The notes: generated from the letters alone by a model not told the origin. Counted from the stretch's first letter, positions 8,881 to 16,990 are shown. The stretch is DNA of 64,000 nt from Desulfosporosinus youngiae DSM 17734 (GCF_000244895.1 NZ_CM001441.1:2624226-2688225); one strand, 5' to 3'. Program-made: numbers and translations.

Positions 8881-9270
8881 ATGACATCATCACTCTACGA
8901 ACAAATATATGATCGGGAAGACAGACTGTTACAACCTGAGATTCGTCGCTCCAGAGAGGAAATTTCATGGCTTCTAGCTGACGATTTTGTTGAATTTGGG
9001 AGTTCCGGGGGCATATTCAATAAGTTACAAGTTGTCGAAGAATTACCACATTCTCCTGCAGTTCCAGTGATTATTGAGGATTTTCAAGTGAAAGTCTTTG
9101 CGCCGGATGTAGTACTAGCTACCTATCGGGCAGTTAAGACCAATGAATCCAGAGAAGAAATGAGGAATTCATTGCGCAGTTCAATTTGGAAGTTCCTCGA
9201 TGGAAGGTGGCAAATGGTCTTTCACCAAGGAACCAGAACAAAGGAGCAGACTTTACCAGTATCCGGATAA
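8881..9270 (+). CDS. DUF4440 / NTF2-like protein
   Basis: About 129 residues from ATG 8881, which follows GAAGGA; an in-frame ATG at 8839 lacks a comparable site. The pattern EISWLLADDFVEFGSSGGIFNKLQVVEEL is typical of small DUF4440 proteins of the NTF2-like alpha+beta cone fold, and WKFLDGRWQMVFHQGT is the usual last strand. Such proteins bind small ligands or act as mild enzymes; no catalytic role can be assigned. Confidence 0.75.
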   Translation: MTSSLYEQIYDREDRLLQPEIRRSREEISWLLADDFVEFGSSGGIFNKLQVVEELPHSPAVPVIIEDFQVKVFAPDVVLATYRAVKTNESREEMRNSLRSSIWKFLDGRWQMVFHQGTRTKEQTLPVSG

Positions 9271-9463
9271 AATCAAGGTTGGAATATTAGCTGACTTGAA
9301 CATTGATTTAGGTTTGGTGTTTTTGATGGATTAGGAAGAGTTCATTCAAAGCGGGACATCAACAAAATGTGCTTATTTTGCCTGACAGCCTAAGCATGGA
9401 ATGAAGAAGACCTTGGGCCCCGGTATTATACTGTAGGGCTTTATTTTATTTATTTTGGCAAAG

Positions 9464-9682
9464 CTATTTACCGTTCTTTTCATAAATAATTATCCCTGAA
9501 TCTGGTGTTTCTCCTGCAAAATCTAAGTTTTCCTTAATATCTGATGCCGAGTTAAATCAATTGATAATATTATATTGCGTCGCCTCTTTATGACCATCAA
9601 CACCCTATAATGTCACACGAGATATGTCCTCAGCTTTTATTGGAAGGTGTAGATTTGAGGTTTTAACATGGTTCCAAAGACT
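9464..9682 (-). pseudogene. Unidentified decayed gene
   Basis: Reading the minus strand from 9682 gives one frame of about 72 codons with two internal stops and a protein-like ending (SASDIKENLDFAGETPDSG followed by IIIYEKNGK and stop). The amino-acid texture is real-protein-like, but the family is not recognised. It directly follows the truncated integrase on the same strand. No other feature is visible at 9271-9463 except a GC-rich pair near 9417-9440. Confidence 0.4.
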
Positions 9683-9690
9683 TAGAGTTA

Positions 9691-9864
9691 TCAGAAGTAA
9701 AATTGCCTATCCTCTTCCTGGTGTTCAGGTGCTTCGAACCAACCAATAAACTGTTTTAGGTCACTTGCGTACTCTTTTAACGTCTTTGGCTTTAAATCTT
9801 CACGGATAGTTAAGGTATCGATAAACTTGGCAATTATCAGTTCTCCTTGAGTGGATACATTCAT
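9691..9864 (-). pseudogene. Tyrosine recombinase (phage-type integrase), N-terminal stub
   Basis: 57 residues from ATG 9864 behind TAGGAGGAG. Residues about 14-42 (IDTLTIREDLKPKTLKEYAS and following DLKQFIGWFE) match the SAM-like core-binding domain at the N-terminus of XerC/D-type recombinases. The catalytic domain (R-H-R-Y) is gone; a full protein has about 300 residues. The stub points away from the toxin-antitoxin pair and its upstream region carries three TTAGCGGACAT repeats. A relic of an integrated element. Confidence 0.7.
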
Positions 9865-9894
9865 TGCATCAGCTCCTCCTAACTCTTGACTTAC

Positions 9895-9996
9895 CTTAGC
9901 GGACATGATAATTTTTTCTTAGCCGAAACCTTAGCGGACATTAAGACTTATTTTAAGCAGGGGTTATAACCGCTAATCTTTATTAGCGGACATTAG
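9895..9996. repeat. Three direct repeats and one inverted repeat upstream of the integrase stub
   Basis: TTAGCGGACAT occurs at 9896-9906, 9931-9941 and 9983-9993. A reversed half-copy, CCGCTAAT at 9970-9977, pairs with ATTAGCGG at 9982-9989 around a 4 bp loop. Spacing (35 and 52 bp) and place between the divergent integrase stub and the toxin-antitoxin operon suggest recombinase arm sites or an operator (inference). Confidence 0.6.
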
Positions 9997-10011
9997 ATAG
10001 GAGGCGTTTTC

Positions 10012-10266
10012 ATGGCTATCAGTAATGATGATTTATTAAAGCTGGTAAAGATACTCCCAGAAGAGGCCAAGCAATCTGCTTATGATTATTTGAAATATTT
10101 AACAATTGGACATAGGCGACCCGATTGGGATGAAATTGACCTAATGGAGCCGGATGATATACCCTTAAGTGAAGAAGAAGAACGGCAAATGAATAACAAC
10201 ACGGAATTTGTGTCATGGGAGGATGCGATGCATGAGCTCAATTTACCAACTGACATTAAACCGTGA
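10012..10266 (+). CDS. Antitoxin of a RelE/ParE-type pair
   Basis: 84 residues, acidic, from ATG 10012 behind TAGGAGGCG. The N-terminal helix region (ISNDDLLKLVKILPEEAKQ) and C-terminal EFVSWEDAMHEL resemble DUF2281/RelB-like antitoxins, which bind DNA with one end and wrap the toxin with the other. The gene overlaps the toxin gene by 35 bp, the standard coupled layout. Inverted repeat CCGCTAAT/ATTAGCGG lies about 22 bp upstream of its start and may be its operator. Confidence 0.75.
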   Translation: MAISNDDLLKLVKILPEEAKQSAYDYLKYLTIGHRRPDWDEIDLMEPDDIPLSEEEERQMNNNTEFVSWEDAMHELNLPTDIKP

Positions 10267-10492
10267 TTCGATAAAATTTCTTGCCAAGCAGGAAAGAGCT
10301 GTTCAGGAACGTATCCGTAAAGCAATATCAGGTTTAGCCATTCGTCCACCGATTGGAGATATTAAGCCTCTTAAAGGGCAAGTAAAGTTGATGCGTTTAC
10401 GAGTTGGTACATATAGAATAATTTTTGAAGTTAATCATAAGGAACAAATTATATATATATTAACTATCGACAATCGTGGTGATGTCTATTAA
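10232..10492 (+). CDS. RelE/ParE-family toxin
   Basis: 86 residues from ATG 10232, which lies 9 nt after GGGAGG; an in-frame TTG at 10208 and ATG at 10223 are too early for that site. Family marks: IYQLTLNRDSIKFLAKQ, PLKGQVKLMRLRVGTYRIIF (the LKG...RxRVGxYR core) and ending YILTIDNRGDVY. Members cleave mRNA at the ribosome or poison gyrase; this sequence, with IxxRGDVY, is nearest to the RelE side. A terminator follows at once, so the pair is a complete two-gene unit. Confidence 0.85.
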   Translation: MSSIYQLTLNRDSIKFLAKQERAVQERIRKAISGLAIRPPIGDIKPLKGQVKLMRLRVGTYRIIFEVNHKEQIIYILTIDNRGDVY

Positions 10493-10506
10493 AAGATGTA
10501 AGCACA

Positions 10507-10547
10507 AAAAAGCCGGTGATCCTTAGAGTAAGGAAATCCGGCTTTTT
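10507..10547 (+). terminator. Terminator of the toxin-antitoxin operon
   Basis: AAAAAGCCGG and CCGGCTTTTT arms around about 20 nt, ending in five T; symmetric, so it may work on both strands. Confidence 0.85.
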
Positions 10548-10600
10548 GCTTCCATAAAATGTCTTAGCGTATATTTTCGTTAAAAGGTTGGCGAGACCCC

Positions 10601-10659
10601 TAGTAGTGATAAAGTTGAGAACGAGAATTGGATTGGGGAGAGCATTAAAAAATGCGCAT
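10601..10659 (+). repeat. 3' fragment of the 14447 gene (59 bp repeat)
   Basis: Bases 10601-10659 match 14640-14698 (last 20 codons of the intact gene, VVIKLRTRIGLRRALRNAH) with a few changes. It is the complement of the 5' fragment at 8215-8254. Between them lie the genes 8319-10492, so an ancestral copy may have been interrupted. Confidence 0.8.
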
Positions 10660-10684
10660 CAGAATGTGTTAAGAAGGGATAGAT

Positions 10685-10990
10685 ATGGGACAAATCGAAA
10701 AACTCCTGAATACTGCCGGCAAAACGATTACCGATCTGGAACTCCAGCAGATCCTCGGAGAGCCGGATTATTCTCGCTTTCAGAGGGAAGTGGAAAGGCT
10801 GGTCGAGTCAGGATTGCTCACGCCTATAAAGGCTTCCCCAAAAAATGGCCGCTTGCCGCCTCTCTATACTAAATATAAAATTATTAAGCCCCAGGAGGAT
10901 TATGCCGTTTATCTGGAGTCCATTCGCCGGCTTAATCCTGTGCTCAGCGTTGGGGATATTTCGGAGAATCAGCCCGGTTTAAAAGGGTAA
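10685..10990 (+). pseudogene. N-terminal fragment resembling Wadjet JetD / DUF2220-type protein
   Basis: 101 residues from ATG 10685. The pattern of a small winged-helix-like start, then LPPLYTKYKII and YLESIRRLNPVLSVG, resembles the N-terminal arm of DUF3322/DUF2220 proteins such as JetD, the nuclease of Wadjet plasmid-defence systems. I am only moderately sure. A full protein has about 380-400 residues, so only the first quarter is left, and the DNA runs directly into an unrelated DUF1835-like fragment. No JetA, JetB or JetC is nearby. Confidence 0.4.
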
Positions 10991-11211
10991 AAGAAAATCT
11001 GAAAACGGTTCAGGAACGCGCAGTAGCGGGAGAATCTCTGCGAATCTGGTACAGCAATCGGCCTGATGAAATGTGTGGACTCTATTGGTTCATGGAGCAG
11101 TTGAATCAGTGGAAAGTGCCTGGTAAACAAGTTTCTATTGTCAAGCTCCCCGAATGGGAGGCTGACGAAGATATGCTAATCTATCACCGAGTGTTGAAAA
11201 AGCGTACTTAA
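10987..11211 (+). pseudogene. DUF1835-like fragment
   Basis: An open frame of 74 codons without its own start: the piece GESLRIWYSNRPDEMCGLYW then QLNQWKVPGKQVSIVKLPEW matches the core of DUF1835 proteins. It overlaps the end of the preceding fragment and ends at TAA 11209. N-terminal and C-terminal parts (DUF3658) are missing. Part of its tail recurs at 2672-2712. Confidence 0.6.
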
Positions 11212-11232
11212 CAGATTAAATATAATAAAAGC

Positions 11233-11280
11233 CCCCTTGAAACTACGAAATAGGTCATCATACTTCGTGTTATCAAGGGG
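11233..11280 (-). terminator. Hairpin, T-run on the minus strand
   Basis: CCCCTTGA (11233-11240) pairs with TCAAGGGG (11273-11280) with a partly paired inner stem. On the minus strand it is followed by GCTTTTATTAT, so it would stop leftward transcription. No leftward gene remains for it, so it is perhaps an element relic. Confidence 0.5.
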
Positions 11281-11462
11281 AGTAATTTAGAAATAAGGTC
11301 GATAGTTACATTAAGTTATAACGTGAAGAAACGTGTGATTTTCTCCCAGACCCCTGGAGTTATTACCGCCGTTCCTCCTGAAATACCGGCACGCTTGATA
11401 GTGGACTTTCGCCCGATTTTTGTGTAAAATTTTGAAAACTAAAATGAATTGAGTGATTTAAA

Positions 11463-12659
11463 ATGGAAAATAAAATGAAAATCTGTGGACATCCTCACGG
11501 AATGGGCGGACATCCGCAGGGTAAAGGTGGTCATCCAGGTGGGCACCCGGGAATGAACGTTGACTACGATAAGAACCCGTTCATCGTAATCTGGGAAACT
11601 ACTCGTGCCTGCGGGCTTAAGTGCCAACACTGTCGTGCAGATGCGCAACCTGATCCGCATCCGGAGGAGTTAACCCACGAGCAAGGTATCGCTCTAATCG
11701 ATGAAATCTACGCAATGGACAACCCGATGCTGGTTTTCACTGGTGGGGACTGTATGCTTCGAAAAGACCTTTTTGAATTAGCAGATTACGCTATTAAAAA
11801 AGGAATGCGTGTTTCCATGAGCCCAAGTGCTACTGTTGAAGTAACCAAAGAGCGCATGGACAGGGCGAAAGAAGTTGGGATTTCTCGTTGGAGTTTTTCA
11901 ATTGACGGTGCAGATGCTAAGACGCACGATGCTTTCCGTGGAATCGATGGAACGTTTGATTTAACAATTGAGAAAATTAAATATTTAAATGAAATTGGTG
12001 TTTCTCATCAGATCAATACTTGCATTAACAAAGCAAACTTACACCAAGTTGAGCAAATGGCGGAATTAATGAAAGAGTTGAAGACTTCGGTTTGGTACAT
12101 TTTAATGATGATTCCAACCGGACGCGCTTCAATGGCTGATTGTATAACAGCTGCTCAGCACGAAGAAGTGTTCAAGTGGCTTTATGAGTTAAGTAAAGAT
12201 GCGCCTTATGATATAAAAACAACTGCGGGTCAGCACTATCGTCGTGTTGTATTCCAACAACGTGCTAAGGAAAATGGTACTACAGGTGAGCAAATCACTT
12301 TCGAAGGTACTAAGACACGTGACATGGCTCAGTTCATTGACGGTCTGGCAAGAGCACCAAAAGCAGTTAACGATGGAAATGGTTTCATCTTCGTATCACA
12401 CATCGGTGACGTTACACCCAGTGGATTTTTACCATTAGTAGTTGGTAACGTTAAGGAAAATAGACTGCGCGACATCTACCGCGAAAGCCCTATTTTAAAA
12501 GACTTGCGTTCACCAGATAAGTACGAAGGTAAATGCGGTATTTGTGAGTACAACAAAGTTTGTGGTGGATCAAGAGCGCGTGCATACGGCGCAACTGGAA
12601 ATTATATGGCATCAGAGCCATTCTGCGTGTATATTCCAGAGAAGATGAGAAAGAAATAG
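11463..12659 (+). CDS. Radical SAM/SPASM protein with His-Gly-rich N-terminus
   Basis: 398 residues. Residues 9-31 are a His/Gly/Pro run (GHPHGMGGHPQGKGGHPGGH) that could bind a metal such as Ni, Zn or Cu. The radical SAM cluster motif CX3CX2C is at C50, C54 and C57 (RACGLKCQHC). Other core marks are FTGGDCMLR and WSFSIDGADAKTHD. A SPASM domain near 340-390 carries KCGICEYNKVCGG and a late Cys (EPFC), for one or two extra FeS clusters. It is close to the TIGR04053 group and to haem-modifying AhbC/NirJ-like enzymes; the substrate is not known. A PAS-domain gene follows 51 bp downstream. Intact despite the decay around it. Confidence 0.85.
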   Translation: MENKMKICGHPHGMGGHPQGKGGHPGGHPGMNVDYDKNPFIVIWETTRACGLKCQHCRADAQPDPHPEELTHEQGIALIDEIYAMDNPMLVFTGGDCMLRKDLFELADYAIKKGMRVSMSPSATVEVTKERMDRAKEVGISRWSFSIDGADAKTHDAFRGIDGTFDLTIEKIKYLNEIGVSHQINTCINKANLHQVEQMAELMKELKTSVWYILMMIPTGRASMADCITAAQHEEVFKWLYELSKDAPYDIKTTAGQHYRRVVFQQRAKENGTTGEQITFEGTKTRDMAQFIDGLARAPKAVNDGNGFIFVSHIGDVTPSGFLPLVVGNVKENRLRDIYRESPILKDLRSPDKYEGKCGICEYNKVCGGSRARAYGATGNYMASEPFCVYIPEKMRKK

Positions 12660-12710
12660 AATTATGTTACTAGTAACAGAAGACGACAAGATAGCTGGAG
12701 GTGTATAGGA

Positions 12711-13055
12711 ATGAATTTTGGTGAGATTTTTAAGGATATTTCTGCGGGACTTTTGGTTACAGATGCAGATTTCAATGTGATCTGGGCCAATAAATTCGAG
12801 GAAGAGTTCTATGGGAAAACCGTTATGGGTTTGTGGGCTTTAGACTGTCACAAGGAAGAAAATCGCCAAAAGATTGCCGACTTTATATCGCGGTTCAAAA
12901 CCGGGGAATTAAAATCCTTTACCAAAATAGCCTTTGGGATGGTTATTACCTATAGCAGCTATTTTAAGGATGGGGAATTTGCCGGAATGATTCGAACAAG
13001 AATTTATTTGCCCGAAGGGGCTGATGCAAAGGAGACAGCTCATTATCCAAAGTAA
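12711..13055 (+). CDS. Stand-alone PAS-domain protein
   Basis: 114 residues from ATG 12711 behind TGGAGGTG. The fold signs are DISAGLLVTDADFNVIWANK (classic PAS start) and FEEEFYGKTVMG. There is no kinase, DGC or HTH domain attached and no membrane segment. It follows the radical SAM gene and is probably co-transcribed. A Cys-His pair (LDCHKEEN) could hold a cofactor. Role: likely a sensor or partner of the radical SAM enzyme (inference). Confidence 0.65.
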   Translation: MNFGEIFKDISAGLLVTDADFNVIWANKFEEEFYGKTVMGLWALDCHKEENRQKIADFISRFKTGELKSFTKIAFGMVITYSSYFKDGEFAGMIRTRIYLPEGADAKETAHYPK

Positions 13056-13095
13056 ACTCGTTAAGCTATTTATTTCGTTACCGGAAAATGAACTT

Positions 13096-13478
13096 CCAAG
13101 GAGGAACCGGCTGTGCCTGCCCGGAAAGTACCCTGTTAAAAAGTCTCTTGGATCATATTGTCCTGGAAAGAAACGAAATTGCGATTCTAGATATGGAAGC
13201 AGGACTGGAACATTTCGGGCGGGGGGACAGCCATGGGTGTGGATGCCTTTATTGTTGTGGTGGAACCTGGGCGACGCAGTATTGAAACAGCTCAGGCAGT
13301 GGCCAAACTTGCCGAGATCTAACAGGTGCTTGATTTTCTGCCGGTTTTAGGGCATTTCCCCTATGATCCCGTGGTTGTAGACGCTGATTTTTATGGCCAA
13401 AATCTGTTTGATTTTAGTACAAGTTTTGTTCAAGAGGCTGAAAAGATAAAAGCTAAAATTGATTTGTTGCTTAGGTAG
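13096..13478 (+). pseudogene. Broken 3' copy of cooC
   Basis: Bases 13096-13478 copy 21059-21503, the last 148 codons of the intact cooC, at roughly 95% identity by eye. Lesions: one inserted G in the G-run near 13226, a 63 bp deletion between two CTTGCC direct repeats (equivalent to loss of 21276-21338), and GAA to TAA giving a stop at about 13320. The 5' half with the P-loop is missing. Clearly non-functional. Confidence 0.9.
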
Positions 13479-13488
13479 AGGTTAGCAA

Positions 13489-14225
13489 ATGTTAGTTGAA
13501 GTAAAAAATCTAGTAAAACGATACAAAGATGTACTTGCTGTAGATAATGTCAGTCTGTCCATCGAAGAAGGTGATATTCTTGGGCTGCTGGGTCCTAAGG
13601 TGCGGGTAAGACCACCACCATAAACGCAATGATCGGGCTAGCAAGGGCCGATAGCGGTGAAATCCTGATTTTCGGCAGGAACTTCAAGGATTGCGAATTG
13701 GAGATCAAGCGGGATCTGGGTGTTGTACCTCAGGATATTGCGATCTTTGAAGATCTCAAGGCTTATGAAAACCTTTGTTATTTCGGGAAACTCTATGGAT
13801 TAAAAGGATCACTCCTCAAGGAACGGGTGGAAGAAGCTCTGGAGTTTACGGGCCTGCTTGATAAGCAGAAGCAGTACCCCAAAAAGTATTCCAACGGTAT
13901 GAAAAGAATACTAAACATTGCCTGCGCCTTAGTCCACCATCCAAAGCTCATTATCATGGATGAGCCGACAGTGGGTATAGACCCGCAGTCCAGAAGCCAC
14001 ATCATCCAATCAATCAAGAAACTCAACAAAATGGGTTCTACCGTCATTTACATTTCACATTATATGGAGGAAATTGAAGAGATCTGTACCAGAATCGTTA
14101 TCATGGACCACGGCAGGATTATCGCCAAGGGGACAAAAGAAGAACTTAAGGCGCTGATGAGCAATAATGAAAGGGTAGTCATAGAACTTTCAAACCGGAA
14201 GAGGATGCTTACGTTCGTGGAATGA
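13489..14225 (+). pseudogene. ABC transporter ATPase broken by a frameshift in Walker A
   Basis: From ATG 13489 the protein reads MLVEVKNLVKRYKDVLAVDN and reaches LLGP, where one base is missing at about 13598. Adding it restores GPNGAGKTTTIN and joins the open frame that continues to 14225. Later marks are intact: Walker B LIIMDEPTVGIDP and H-loop ISHYMEE; the signature reads YSNGMKR instead of YSGGMKR. About 245 residues in all, of the DrrA/NatA-type exporter class. There is no permease gene behind it. A sequencing slip cannot be ruled out, but its neighbours are decayed too. Confidence 0.75.
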
Positions 14226-14394
14226 TTCCATCCAAGTAAAAGACCTTTTCTTTGATCGGTTAGTGCCTTTGGCGATAGGTTCACGGTTTGGGGACAACAC
14301 AAAGTTACTACTCAGGGCCATCGAGAATGTGAAACGTTCTACGAAATTTCTTATTCCCATTTATTTTCGTTGACTAGGGTTGGCTATTGAAGCT

Positions 14395-14423
14395 TTGATT
14401 TTTATGATATACTAATTTATACT
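14395..14423 (+). promoter_or_regulatory. Promoter of the 14447 gene pair
   Basis: TTGATT (14395-14400), 17 bp spacer, TATACT (14418-14423). The same promoter is repeated at 8163-8191 inside copy 1 of the 122 bp repeat. Confidence 0.65.
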
Positions 14424-14446
14424 AAATTTTGGGAGGATGTTTTTAT

Positions 14447-14701
14447 ATGAAGTGGAATGAGGTAAGAAATATTTATCCCAATCAGTTTGTTAAGTTTGAA
14501 GTTTTAAAATCACATATTGAAAACGACAAGGAGTATGTGGATGAAATAGCTGTAATTGGGCCTATAGCAGATGATAAAGCAACGCGTGAGCTTTTGGAAT
14601 CTAAGGATAATGTTTTGATTTATCATACTGCAAATGAAGTAGTAGTGATAAAGTTGAGAACGAGAATTGGATTGAGGAGAGCGTTAAGGAATGCGCATTG
14701 A
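14447..14701 (+). CDS. Small hypothetical protein paired with an aspartic protease
   Basis: 84 residues from ATG 14447 behind GGGAGGATG. Short mixed sequence (MKWNEVRNIYPNQFVKFEVL, ending LRTRIGLRRALRNAH), no membrane segment and no family I can name. The stop codon overlaps the start of the retropepsin-like gene by 11 bp, so the two are coupled. Broken copies of this gene lie at 8215 and 10601, which means it was duplicated within this window. Confidence 0.65.
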   Translation: MKWNEVRNIYPNQFVKFEVLKSHIENDKEYVDEIAVIGPIADDKATRELLESKDNVLIYHTANEVVVIKLRTRIGLRRALRNAH

Positions 14702-15071
14702 CTATAGAGATGGATTGCTTTTTACTAGTATTGAAATTACATATAGAGGGAAAACGAAGCAAATAAGCAATGTTGTAATAGATACAGGTGCCTCGCATTC
14801 CCTGTTAACCCAAGATTGTGTTGATGAAATAGGTATACGAATAAGTGGTGAGGATGAAATTGTTACCTCTTATGGCATAGGGGGGAGAGAACATTCTTTT
14901 GTAAAGAAAGTGGACAAAGTCGAGGTCGGAGAATATTGCCTTAATAATTGTTCATTGGATTTTACAAGCCACATTTACGAAGATATTAATGGACTTTTAG
15001 GTTTGGATATGCTGCTAAATGCTGGGTTTATCATTGATCTGAAAAAGTTAAATATGTACCTGCAAATTTGA
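14691..15071 (+). CDS. Retropepsin-like aspartic protease
   Basis: 126 residues. The catalytic motif VVIDTGASHSLL is at about residues 28-39 (DTGA in place of the common DTGS). The second family mark INGLLGLDML near 97-106 corresponds to the ILG flap/alpha element. As in retropepsins, only one Asp motif is present, so the active form must be a dimer. Soluble, with no signal peptide. Overlaps the upstream small gene, a possible substrate or regulator (inference). Confidence 0.8.
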   Translation: MRIDYRDGLLFTSIEITYRGKTKQISNVVIDTGASHSLLTQDCVDEIGIRISGEDEIVTSYGIGGREHSFVKKVDKVEVGEYCLNNCSLDFTSHIYEDINGLLGLDMLLNAGFIIDLKKLNMYLQI

Positions 15072-15090
15072 TGTTGCAGGATATTTTTTT
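15059..15090 (+). terminator. Terminator of the protease pair
   Basis: CCTGCAA (15059-15065) and TTGCAGG (15074-15080) followed by ATATTTTTTT; the hairpin starts inside the last codons of the protease gene. Confidence 0.85.
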
Positions 15091-15144
15091 ATATGCACCT
15101 TTCCTTCTGAGCAAACTGATTCTATCGAAAGAGGTTTTAGTTAA

Positions 15145-15603
15145 TTGGCCTTAATTAACCGAAGGCGGCCTTACCTGCCTCATTTTTGGGATGGAAAAGT
15201 TCGGCGCTTGATAGGTCAAGCAAGCATAAGCTATAGTGATGGTTATACGGAAAGGAAGAGACTGTCTTTAAATCGGATCTACCCCGGGCAAGCAAAAGCT
15301 TGGCATTATACCCTCGAAGATTATCAGCTTTCGCGCTCAGACCAGGTCCTAAGTCAACAGGAGTATCACACTATATTGGCTGTTGCCGACAAAGCGGCGG
15401 ATTCTACAGCTTTTGTTGAATTTATGCTCCGCTTGATCCGAGATGCTTTAAATGATCTTATGCAAATCGAACAAGTTCGCGAGCAAGTTACAGATCAAGT
15501 CGAGCGCCTGATGTCCGCTTTAGGCAGCGAAACGCTGTCCGCAAAAGAGCTTTTGGAGCAGCTTGGGTTAAGCACCGTCCAACGTTCAGCAACGTTTAGC
15601 TAA
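15145..15603 (+). pseudogene. Fic-family C-terminal fragment fused to unknown sequence
   Basis: 152-codon frame with only a TTG start and no ribosome site. Residues about 64-140 (DKAADSTAFVEFMLRLIRDA and helices after it) match the C-terminal helical tail of Fic-domain proteins, but the HPFxxGNGR active site is absent. The first 60 residues (RPYLPHFWDGKVRRLIGQAS) belong to something else that I do not recognise. Most likely a chimera made by deletion. Confidence 0.55.
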
Positions 15604-15735
15604 ATCCCAGTACACTAATTAAAGAGAATCCAGGAACAATAAAAAGCAACCTCTATATAAAAAAATTTTACCGAATGTATTTTATAATTATTCTAATTCA
15701 AGATCTAAGTAGATTGCTCAAAGGAGTCGGTATTT

Positions 15736-16242
15736 ATCAAAAAGATTGTTTATTTCATATTAGCAATTGCTATCCTATCAATATCTCTGATAACTTACTC
15801 CAATATTTCTACCTTGTCCAAACAAAATAAAGATTTGAATCAAGAACTTCGGAAATCTAAAGAAGATTTATTGACTTGGAAGGAATTATATGAGCTACGT
15901 AACACTCTAGACCTAGAGGCACGCGATATCTTAACTCATTTAGAAGACGGCGATACCGAATATGTAAAGAATAAAGTATCCGAAAATGTAACAATTTATG
16001 GAGATAAACTTATCTACAAAAAAACAACTAACCAAGACTTTATTATTCCTAAGTATCCTGAGAATAAATACATCCTTAGACAAAGAGCCTATATGTTTAC
16101 AAATGACAAGAAGGATGAGTTTTTATCAATATACGAAATAATGTCGGGAGGCTTTCAAGCGAAAAGGCAGAATACTCTGAATTTTTATTACATATATAAA
16201 GAGGGTGAATGGTTGTTAGATTACTTAAGTGAAGACGAATAA
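15736..16242 (+). CDS. Signal-anchored hypothetical protein with apparent ATC start
   Basis: The frame is open from 15736. ATC at 15736-15738 stands 9 nt after AAAGGAG and is followed by KKIVYFILAIAILSISLITY, a perfect signal-anchor start; in homologous position one expects ATGAAAAAG. The first standard start in frame is TTG 15814, which has no ribosome site and would lose the membrane segment. After the anchor comes a short coiled-coil-like stretch (KQNKDLNQELRKSKEDL) and an outside domain of about 115 residues. No family known. Either a rare ATC start or a start-codon mutation in a once active gene. Confidence 0.55.
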   Translation: MKKIVYFILAIAILSISLITYSNISTLSKQNKDLNQELRKSKEDLLTWKELYELRNTLDLEARDILTHLEDGDTEYVKNKVSENVTIYGDKLIYKKTTNQDFIIPKYPENKYILRQRAYMFTNDKKDEFLSIYEIMSGGFQAKRQNTLNFYYIYKEGEWLLDYLSEDE

Positions 16243-16335
16243 GTGCAACTGAGTAGCTTCTTCTTCAAGTATTCCGTTATCTCCAGGCCCTTGACCAGCT
16301 TAGAACCCCGTACCCACGGATATTAATGCTCAACC

Positions 16336-16990
16336 GTGGTTAACCAAAGGACGAATCCAAAAGATCTGGAGAATTTGAGTGAACGACTGCTTAAGGCTGT
16401 CGAGGTTCTGAATACCCAGGGGCAATGGCGTCTCGATGTTCTTGAGGCTGGATTAGATGGCGGCCCAGCTCGTGATCCCTGGGGAAACCTCATAAATCAG
16501 GTTGAAAAAGTGTCCAGGCAAGCGCTGGAGGCCAAAGAACTCTTGCTTGAATTAGGCCCTGCTTTGCCAAGTCATATGAGTTTTGAAGAGATGGAAAAGG
16601 TTTTCGTCGAAATTCTGGATTTCTTTGAGCAAAGTACTAAGCTCACGAGCTTTAAACTCTGGACGAAACGGCAATGGAAGGTTTTTATTGAAAATGCGCG
16701 TGTTGAAGGCAGGCAGAGAACCCGGAGAGCCAGGCTGCAGTGGTTTCTTTCCTTTATGACGCTCTCTCCGGTCTAAGTCCTTCTAGCTATACCCGAGCCT
16801 ATCAACGTTTGATCGAGCTTACTTCCAGACGTTAGGATATTGAACTGCGCAACAAGCTGTTGGCAAAACTGGAGTTGGCAGCGCCTGATTGGTCAAGTGC
16901 TCTCCGATCACGAGCCGGTTTACATGGGCAAGGCAGAATTCCCGGCAATCCCACAGACGCCTGGTTATGATGTCAACTGCAGGGAGAATT
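16336..16990 (+). pseudogene. Decayed helicase/ATPase-like fragment
   Basis: First frame 16336-16776 (TTG-type start, no ribosome site) gives a helical segment; a frameshift near 16745 moves the protein into the next frame (FLYDALSGLSPSSYTRAYQR), with stops at about 16833 and 16966. RNKLLAKLELAAPDWSSALR and GRIPGNPTDAWL recall the inter-motif part of large superfamily helicases, but no P-loop or DEAD motif remains. The upstream piece at 16265-16310 (FRYLQALDQLRTPYPR) may be from the same gene. Confidence 0.4.

Noticed and set aside
13024-13350. Frames of 108 and 65 codons over the cooC fragment
   Set aside because: Out-of-frame or partial readings of the broken cooC copy.
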